This document shows, one piece after another, positions 1-4,454 of a stretch of DNA of 9,006 nucleotides (the first letter of the stretch is position 1; each line of letters begins with the position of its first letter). The notes under the pieces were generated by a model. It had not been told where the DNA came from, did not search any database, and saw nothing but the letters and a program-made list of their open reading frames with translations. This DNA is from Burkholderiaceae bacterium (lineage in GTDB: Bacteria > Pseudomonadota > Gammaproteobacteria > Burkholderiales > Burkholderiaceae_C), in the NCBI GenBank assembly GCA_023260315.1, contig JALQVQ010000308.1:1-9006 (forward strand). The letters run 5' to 3'. Position numbers and translations under genes: made by a program.

Positions 1-1
1 G

Positions 2-301
2 CACCGCGGCGTCTGGCAGAAAACCGCCACTGGCTCATTCGAGACACGCGGTAAAAAACTCGGCATTGTCGGCTATGGCGGCAACGGTGTCTCTTTCTCA
101 ACGTGGGCGGGTAAGCGCGTTGCACAGCGTGTGGCGGGCAAGGATAACGACCAAGAGGTCTTCAATCTTCCCATCTACAACTCGCCGCTCGAGTACCCCA
201 ATGTCATGAATATGGTGCGTTCGGAAGCCTTCGCACCTTTCCGTCGATTCGGTCAGTACTTCCTCTACAAGTGGTATTGGCTGAACGATGAGAAGCTTTA
301 A
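2..301 (+). CDS. DAO-family FAD-dependent oxidoreductase, C-terminal end, with a SerA-like 5' segment (partial, chimeric)
   Basis: The reading frame is open from the left edge to a TAA at 299-301, giving 99 visible residues. From about base 71 it reads GYGGNGVSFSTWAG and then KRVAQRVAGKD. This is the typical C-terminal FAD-proximal glycine motif of DAO-family flavoenzymes (amine or amino-acid oxidases and dehydrogenases). The tail FAPFRRFGQYFLYKWYW also suits the end of such a protein. The bases before that do not: HRGVW followed by GSFETRGKKLGIVGYG is the signature of the NAD-binding region of D-3-phosphoglycerate dehydrogenase SerA. The two parts meet at the shared GGCTATGGC (71-79). Only the DAO tail is likely to belong to this operon; the cupin gene starts 15 bases downstream. 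A DAO enzyme beside xsc could be a taurine or N-methyltaurine type dehydrogenase, but the substrate cannot be read from this fragment. Confidence 0.7.
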   Translation, partial: HRGVWQKTATGSFETRGKKLGIVGYGGNGVSFSTWAGKRVAQRVAGKDNDQEVFNLPIYNSPLEYPNVMNMVRSEAFAPFRRFGQYFLYKWYWLNDEKL

Positions 302-316
302 TCGAATGGCTTTTGA

Positions 317-679
317 ATGGTTGTAAAGGTCATTGATTTTTCTGCCGCCAGCGATGCGTGGGAAGCGCGTCGACTGGCGGATCTCCCTGACCGTGTGGTT
401 GCGGGTGACCCACACCACCAATCGGTTGGTCGATTTGCTAACCCCAGCGGCGACCTCATTGCTGGCACGTGGACCAGCACACCCGGTAAGTGGCACGCCT
501 TCACCGACCGGGATGAGTTCTGCGTGATCATCTCGGGCCATGTTCGTCTCATTGCCGCGGACGGCTCAGCGCAAACATTCCGCACGGGCGACAGCTTTCT
601 CATCCCTAACGGGTTCCGTGGGTTTTGGGAAGTCATCGAAACCACCACCAAACACTACGTGATTCGAGATTACAGTTAA
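317..679 (+). CDS. Small cupin-domain protein (Cupin_3 / DUF861 type)
   Basis: A 120-residue single-domain protein. Cupin_3-type landmarks are visible in order: IAGTWTSTPGKW (about 48-59), DEFCVIISGHVRL (66-78), and GDSFLIPNGFRGFWEV (91-106). These are the two beta-barrel half motifs of this family, which includes the cupin domain of ureidoglycine aminohydrolases and many stand-alone proteins of unknown role. It lacks the His-rich metal-binding pattern of classical cupins, so catalysis is uncertain. It would be soluble and cytoplasmic; no signal peptide is seen. The ATG at 317 directly follows an in-frame TGA (314-316), so no earlier start exists. No clear Shine-Dalgarno is present. It lies 15 bases after the oxidoreductase stop and 38 bases before the next gene, which suggests one transcript, perhaps with translational coupling. 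The family call is solid; the function is unknown. Confidence 0.85.
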   Translation: MVVKVIDFSAASDAWEARRLADLPDRVVAGDPHHQSVGRFANPSGDLIAGTWTSTPGKWHAFTDRDEFCVIISGHVRLIAADGSAQTFRTGDSFLIPNGFRGFWEVIETTTKHYVIRDYS

Positions 680-717
680 GGCTATTGCCGCTGTTGCGGT
701 TATTTGGAGCGCTACTT

Positions 718-1071
718 ATGGCAAAAAAACGCGTTGTCACGCAGTTCGGAATGGGTACCTCCATCCGCAGCCTTAACTACACAGAGGCCTGCGCACGAGC
801 GATTCGTGATGCCTTGTGGCACAACTCGTTAAACGTTGCAGACGCTTTTGGCTTCGACCGTGAGGCCATGTTGATTGACGTCGAAGTCGGCGTGCAGCGC
901 CCCGATCTGGTGGATGCCAGCGTGTTGATGGGAATCTTCCCCTACGGCCAGCCGCACATCACCGTCGTGAAAGGCGGACTCGACATCGTGCGTCACGATA
1001 AACCTGGGACAAGCGTCGTGGCAAACGCCGCCATCATGGTGTCCTTCGATATGGAGCCGACCGATGTCTGA
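718..1071 (+). CDS. Lin0512-family conserved protein, first of a tandem pair
   Basis: A 117-residue protein beginning MAKKRVVTQFGMGTS. The ATG at 718 has a good ribosome site, TTGGAG, with GGAG at 706-709 and 8 bases between. It matches the Lin0512 family (Pfam Lin0512_fam, TIGR02058 type), whose members are about 115 residues long: a GMG near the N-terminus, a helix of the form YTEACARAIRDALWHNSL (about 23-40), GVQRPDLVD in the middle, and PYGQPHITVVKGGLDIV towards the end. No biochemical function is established for the family as far as I know. Against the downstream paralogue the core aligns without gaps over about 106 residues, with roughly 40 identities by hand count. This copy has lost the acidic or polar residues found near the N-terminus of the partner (MGTSIRS here, TGNDLYG there). 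That asymmetry could reflect a heteromer with one specialised subunit. Its stop overlaps the next start. Confidence 0.85.
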   Translation: MAKKRVVTQFGMGTSIRSLNYTEACARAIRDALWHNSLNVADAFGFDREAMLIDVEVGVQRPDLVDASVLMGIFPYGQPHITVVKGGLDIVRHDKPGTSVVANAAIMVSFDMEPTDV

Positions 1072-1441
1072 TAGCCAGGCCACAGAAAAGCGCATCATCC
1101 TTGAGATGGGGACGGGTAACGATCTCTACGGCTTGGACTACACGAAAGCCGCTATACGCGCGGTCCACGATGCGCTGCATCACTCGTCCATCGTTTTGTT
1201 TCGTTCGCTGGGCTACGACCATCAGGCCATGCGCGTGCAGGTCACGATTGGGGTTCAAAAGCCGGAGATGGTTGATTGTGACGTGGTCGCGAAAGAGCTG
1301 CCGCGTGGGCGTGCGACGGTCACAGCGGTCTTCGGTGGTCTCGACGTGGTTGACGCTGAACAAGGAACGACCCACGTCATTGCGACGGCGGCGATCGAGG
1401 CATTCTTGCCGATCGACGCCTCGCAGTGGCGGCTCAGCTGA
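1064..1441 (+). CDS. Lin0512-family conserved protein, second of a tandem pair
   Basis: A 125-residue protein starting MSDSQATEKRIILEMGTG. Its ATG lies inside the end of the upstream paralogue: the shared bases ATGTCTGA (1064-1071) carry this start and the previous stop, so the two are very probably translationally coupled and made in equal amounts. Family motifs are closer to the usual pattern than in the first copy: EMGTGNDLYGLDYTKAAIRA (about 14-33), HHSSI, IGVQKPEMVD, and a GGLDVV near the C-terminus. The conserved Glu, Asp and His residues here could form a ligand or metal site, but that is a guess. Soluble, with no membrane segment or signal. The TGA stop (1439-1441) overlaps the stop of the convergent exporter gene. 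The role in sulfonate metabolism is unknown. Confidence 0.85.
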   Translation: MSDSQATEKRIILEMGTGNDLYGLDYTKAAIRAVHDALHHSSIVLFRSLGYDHQAMRVQVTIGVQKPEMVDCDVVAKELPRGRATVTAVFGGLDVVDAEQGTTHVIATAAIEAFLPIDASQWRLS

Positions 1442-2477
1442 ACTGACGCATCAGGAAGACCATTCCCAACATCCAGCTGGCGATAAAGAGCGCCTCGCTG
1501 GCCAGCAAGATGATGGGACGCCACCCAAGCTCGGACAGCTTTTGCAGTGACGTCTTTACGCCGAGTGCAGCGATTGAGATGACCAAGCACCAACCCGACA
1601 GATCGCTCAAAAAGCCCACCGCCTGTTTGGGCAATTCGACGACGTTATTCAGAACAGCTAATGCGACAAATACGACCAAGAATCCAGGGATAAGGCCTGG
1701 CTTTTTGGCAACATTCCCCAGCCCTGCGGAGTCACTGCGCGCACGGCTAAAGGCAAGCGAAAAGACAATAACCAGTGGCATCAGCATGGCGACGCGAAAC
1801 ATCTTGGCCAACGTTGCGGAGTCAGCGACATCGGGCGAGATGATGTAGCCCGCGCCCACCACTTGGGCGACGTCATGAATTGCCCCACCCAAGAACAACC
1901 CAGCCTCTGCTTGCGTCAAAGACAGGGCGACGACCAATACGGGGTATAGCACCATGGCAACGGTCGAGAACGCGGCAATACCAATTGCGGTGAGCAAGGT
2001 CATTTCTTCGACCTCTTTACTCGGTGGCATGGTCGCCGATAACGCCAGGGTTGCCGAGATGCCACAGATTGCCGTGCCACCGCCCGAGAGCAGACCCAAA
2101 CTGCGTGGCAGCTGGAGACGCTTGGCCATCCACATGCCAAACCCAATGGTCAGTACCAGGCCACTGATGAGTGCAAAGACGCCCAGCCATCCCAAATCTT
2201 GCAGGTCACTGAGCATGATTCGCAAACCCAGCAAGGCGACACCGAATCGCACCAGCTTTTTGGCTGCAAACTCAATACCGGCGCTATAGCGGTCAACCTG
2301 GCTGAGGTGGTGAAAGGCCATTCCCATCAACAGCGCGTACAGGTATTTGGGGCCACCGTAGTGCTCGGCCACAAACGTCGCCGCAATGGCGACAACGCCG
2401 CTCAAAGCCACGCCATGTGACCAAGCGGAAAATCCGATCCGTTTCATTAATGAGGCAAAGGGGGTGGCGTTTGACAT
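1434..2477 (-). CDS. yeiH: YeiH/UPF0324-family membrane protein, putative sulfite or sulfate exporter
   Basis: A 347-residue polytopic membrane protein with about ten or eleven hydrophobic segments, for example around residues 20-38, 73-90, 94-117, 126-148, 160-187, 191-212, 228-244, 262-281, 289-311 and the C-terminal stretch. The UPF0324 (COG2855, Pfam PF03601) hallmarks GGGTAICGISAT and GGAIHDVAQVVGAGYI are both present, and the length is normal for the family. Relatives named TauZ or SuyZ have been proposed as sulfate/sulfite exporters in sulfonate degraders, which suits a neighbour of xsc, whose reaction releases sulfite. Direction and substrate are inferred. The start at 2477 is preceded by AAGGAAAAC, a strong ribosome site. 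Upstream lie a sigma70-like promoter and a TGGAA..TTCCA palindrome, with the divergent iclR gene beyond. Its stop overlaps the convergent Lin0512 gene by 8 bases, leaving no room for a separate terminator. Confidence 0.88.
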   Translation of the reverse strand: MSNATPFASLMKRIGFSAWSHGVALSGVVAIAATFVAEHYGGPKYLYALLMGMAFHHLSQVDRYSAGIEFAAKKLVRFGVALLGLRIMLSDLQDLGWLGVFALISGLVLTIGFGMWMAKRLQLPRSLGLLSGGGTAICGISATLALSATMPPSKEVEEMTLLTAIGIAAFSTVAMVLYPVLVVALSLTQAEAGLFLGGAIHDVAQVVGAGYIISPDVADSATLAKMFRVAMLMPLVIVFSLAFSRARSDSAGLGNVAKKPGLIPGFLVVFVALAVLNNVVELPKQAVGFLSDLSGWCLVISIAALGVKTSLQKLSELGWRPIILLASEALFIASWMLGMVFLMRQFS

Positions 2478-2489
2478 GTTTTCCTTTTA

Positions 2490-2506
2490 TGGAACGGGCG
2501 GTTCCA
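2490..2506. promoter_or_regulatory. Candidate IclR-family operator (17-bp perfect-arm palindrome)
   Basis: TGGAACGGGCGGTTCCA has two perfect 6-base arms (TGGAAC / GTTCCA) around a 5-base centre. Its outer TGGAA...TTCCA matches the outer part of the E. coli IclR box (TGGAAATNATTTCCA). It lies between the predicted exporter promoter and the exporter start codon, just past the expected transcription start, where a bound protein would block transcription. The adjacent divergent gene encodes an IclR-family regulator, so autologous binding is the simplest reading. No binding evidence is available. Confidence 0.6.
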
Positions 2507-2518
2507 AAAACTTGTTGA

Positions 2519-2547
2519 ATCATGCTTAAAAATGATAAAAGTGTCAA
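2519..2547 (-). promoter_or_regulatory. Sigma70-type promoter for the exporter gene
   Basis: On the minus strand a perfect -35 box TTGACA (plus-strand 2542-2547) is followed by a 17-base spacer and CATGAT (2519-2524), four of six matches to the -10 consensus. An A/T-rich tract lies immediately upstream of the -35 box and could act as an UP element. The expected transcription start near 2512 puts the TGGAA..TTCCA palindrome (2490-2506) at the very start of the transcript and gives a leader of about 35 bases before the ATG at 2477. Confidence 0.6.
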
Positions 2548-2568
2548 GTTTTTTTAAAAAACGAGACA
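2542..2568. repeat. A/T-rich imperfect palindrome between divergent promoters
   Basis: The core 2548-2562 is G, seven T, six A, C, giving perfect 7-base arms around a single central T at 2555. The symmetry extends to TGTC (2542-2545) and GACA (2565-2568), with two mismatched positions in each arm (2546-2547 against 2563-2564), so 11 of 13 positions pair. The left end contains the -35 box of the exporter promoter. It may be a second regulator-binding site, an UP element, or only intrinsically bent DNA. Confidence 0.5.
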
Positions 2569-2581
2569 AATCACATTTAAT
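2553..2581 (+). promoter_or_regulatory. Possible promoter for the iclR-family gene
   Basis: TTTAAA (2553-2558, four of six to the -35 consensus) is separated by 17 bases from TTTAAT (2576-2581, five of six to the -10 consensus). The predicted start near 2588 would leave a leader of about 18 bases before the ATG at 2606. The region is so A/T-rich that chance matches are likely. An alternative -10, TATTAT at 2594-2599, would give a leaderless message, but its -35 region is poor. Confidence 0.3.
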
Positions 2582-2605
2582 TTTGAAATTTGTTATTATT
2601 CAGGC

Positions 2606-3451
2606 ATGAAGCCACAAAAAAAGCCCGCGCCGCCGCCCGTGGTGGCGCCAAACGTGACCACTTTGGATAACGACAAGCCCACGATGCGCCAGTTCGCGCT
2701 GCTCGAGGCCTTGGCGAAGATGGACCGTTTCGCAACCCTGCAAACGCTGGTTGAGGAGACCGGTTTGCCCAAGCCAACCGTCCACCGCATGCTGCAGCAG
2801 CTCGAAATGGCTGGCATGGTGCAGCGCGATGGCGATGGGCGTCAATATACAACTGGGTTGCGTCTGCGCCAGTTGGCAGAAACTGTGTTGCTCAACAACA
2901 CGGTGCACGGAGCGCGCCATTTGGTTTTGCGGCGCTTGGTTGAAGAGGTGGGAGAGACCTGCAACCTCACCGCATTCAATGGATCGGAGGTGGTCTACCT
3001 CGATCGTGTGGAGACGCCAGCGCCGCTGCGCTTTTATTTGCAAGCGGGGTCGGTGGTTCCGGCACATTGCTCGGCGACTGGGAAATTATTTTTGGCCCAA
3101 ATGACACCGAGCCAACGCCGTCGGTTGTTGGGGCAGGTCGCGTTGGAGCGCTTCACGCCCAACACCCTGACCGATATGGATGCGATTGAGGCCGAGATCG
3201 CAACCGTTAAACGGGATGGCGTCGGTTACGACCGCGAGGAATACCTGCCGGGCCTCATTTGTGTGGCGGTTTTAGTGCCCAGCACCAACCGGTCATCGAA
3301 CCTCGGTTTGGCCGTGCAAGCCCCCAGTATGCGGCTCACGCCTCAGCGGGTTGAGGCGGCCATTCCAGCCCTGCAGCGCGCAGCCCAGGCCTTGCAAGCC
3401 ATTGAAGAGCAGGCGTCCAGCGGCCCTGACATCAACAGCCTATCGGCCTAA
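2606..3451 (+). CDS. IclR-family transcriptional regulator
   Basis: A 281-residue regulator. A proline- and lysine-rich tail (1-26) precedes the winged helix-turn-helix (about 27-90), where ALLEALAKMD and then LVEETGLPKPTVHRMLQQLE give the recognition helix region. The effector domain (about 100-268) shows the IclR signatures AHCSATGKLFLA (153-164) and YDREEYLPGLICVAVLV (208-224). Length is typical of the family. The chosen ATG has only a weak AGG upstream at poor spacing; Met27 is an alternative start but would trim right up to the DNA-binding domain. IclR regulators occur in other sulfonate-degradation clusters and usually sense small organic acids. Position next to a divergent exporter with an IclR-like operator suggests control of the exporter, and possibly of itself. 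Whether it acts as repressor or activator, and its ligand, cannot be read from the sequence. The CobS-like gene starts 21 bases downstream, probably in the same transcript. Confidence 0.92.
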   Translation: MKPQKKPAPPPVVAPNVTTLDNDKPTMRQFALLEALAKMDRFATLQTLVEETGLPKPTVHRMLQQLEMAGMVQRDGDGRQYTTGLRLRQLAETVLLNNTVHGARHLVLRRLVEEVGETCNLTAFNGSEVVYLDRVETPAPLRFYLQAGSVVPAHCSATGKLFLAQMTPSQRRRLLGQVALERFTPNTLTDMDAIEAEIATVKRDGVGYDREEYLPGLICVAVLVPSTNRSSNLGLAVQAPSMRLTPQRVEAAIPALQRAAQALQAIEEQASSGPDINSLSA

Positions 3452-3472
3452 GCCGACCCATTGGAACCCACC

Positions 3473-4438
3473 ATGCAACTGCCCGATCAAACCTTTTCCG
3501 CCCGCGAGCTCTTCGGCTTAGACACCGATGTGCGCGTCAACGGCTTTACCTCGGGTATGGATTTGGTTCCCGCCATCGACCCCGCTTATCAGTTTCAGCC
3601 TGAGGTCACTCAGGCGATTTTGGCGGGGTTCATGCATAACAAGCGTGTGCTGGTCCAGGGGCTGCACGGCAGTGGTAAGTCCTCGCACATTGAACAAGTT
3701 GCTGCACGCCTCAATTGGCCGTGTATGCGTGTCAACCTTGATGGCCACATCACCCGCCTTGATTTGGTGGGTAAAGACACGGTCGTCATGCAAGATGGCC
3801 ATCAGGTCACGAAATTTCAAGAAGGTATCTTGCCGTGGTGCATGCGCAAGCCCATTGCACTGATTTTGGATGAGTACGATGCAGGCCGCCCCGACGTGAT
3901 GTTTGTGATCCAGCGTGTGCTTGAGCGCGAAGGCTCCTTCACTTTAATGGAGCAAAACCGAACCCTGCATCCCCACAAGGCTTTCCGCCTTTTCGCCACG
4001 TCCAACACCGTCGGTCAAGGTAACACGCAGGGCCTCTACCACGGCGTTCAGCAAATCAACCAGGCCCAAATGGATCGTTGGAATTTGGTTGTCGCACTGA
4101 ACTATCTGCCCGCTGAAAAGGAGTTGGCGATTCTGACCGCGCAGGTACCGAGCCTCGCGCAAGGCGAGGGCTTGCGCGTTGCAAACGCGATGATTGCATT
4201 GGCCAACCTCACCCGTCAAAGCTACGCCATGGGCGACCTATCGGTCCTCATGTCGCCGCGCACCTTGATCAATTGGGGTGAGAACGCTGCCTTGTTCCAG
4301 GACCGCGTATTGGCATTCAAGCTGTCCTACCTGAACAAGTGCGACCCCAGCGAGCACACCTTGGTTGCCGAGCTTTACCAGCGCTGCTTTGGTGAGACGT
4401 TGCCAACTGCGGATGCCAGTGCGGCATTGCGTTCGTAA
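3473..4438 (+). CDS. cobS: CobS-like AAA+ ATPase (MoxR-type, cobaltochelatase subunit family)
   Basis: A 321-residue AAA+ ATPase that follows CobS along its whole length. An N-terminal ARELFGLDTDVRV stretch is followed by Walker A GLHGSGKS (63-70), Walker B IALILDEYDAGRPDVMFVIQ (128-147), sensor 1 LFATSNTVG (173-181), and the QMDRWN segment (199-204). The C-terminal part carries MSPRTLINW and ends with a CobS-like LNKCD and YQRCFGETLP. In aerobic B12 synthesis CobS and CobT form the ATP-driven subcomplex that works with CobN to insert cobalt into hydrogenobyrinic acid diamide. Neither cobN nor any other corrin gene is seen here, so the substrate may differ. The ATG at 3473 is preferred because GGA lies a suitable distance upstream; a TTG at 3461 in the same frame would add four residues. 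The CobT-like gene follows after 16 bases, as expected for an ATPase/VWA pair. Confidence 0.88.
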   Translation: MQLPDQTFSARELFGLDTDVRVNGFTSGMDLVPAIDPAYQFQPEVTQAILAGFMHNKRVLVQGLHGSGKSSHIEQVAARLNWPCMRVNLDGHITRLDLVGKDTVVMQDGHQVTKFQEGILPWCMRKPIALILDEYDAGRPDVMFVIQRVLEREGSFTLMEQNRTLHPHKAFRLFATSNTVGQGNTQGLYHGVQQINQAQMDRWNLVVALNYLPAEKELAILTAQVPSLAQGEGLRVANAMIALANLTRQSYAMGDLSVLMSPRTLINWGENAALFQDRVLAFKLSYLNKCDPSEHTLVAELYQRCFGETLPTADASAALRS

Positions 4439-4454
4439 TTAAACGGCGCTTGTT

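Noticed and set aside
685..700. Short stem GCCGC-TGTT-GCGGT upstream of the first Lin0512 gene, considered as an RNA regulatory element.
   Set aside because: Four or five pairs with one wobble in a 38-base gap is not beyond chance, and the ribosome site GGAG lies outside it.
3462..3467. TGGAAC before the CobS-like start resembles one arm of the candidate IclR operator.
   Set aside because: The second arm is missing, and the GGA is better explained as the ribosome site for the ATG at 3473.
3461..3472. TTG at 3461 as the start of the CobS-like protein.
   Set aside because: It would add four residues with no ribosome site of its own, whereas the ATG at 3473 has GGA at a plausible distance.
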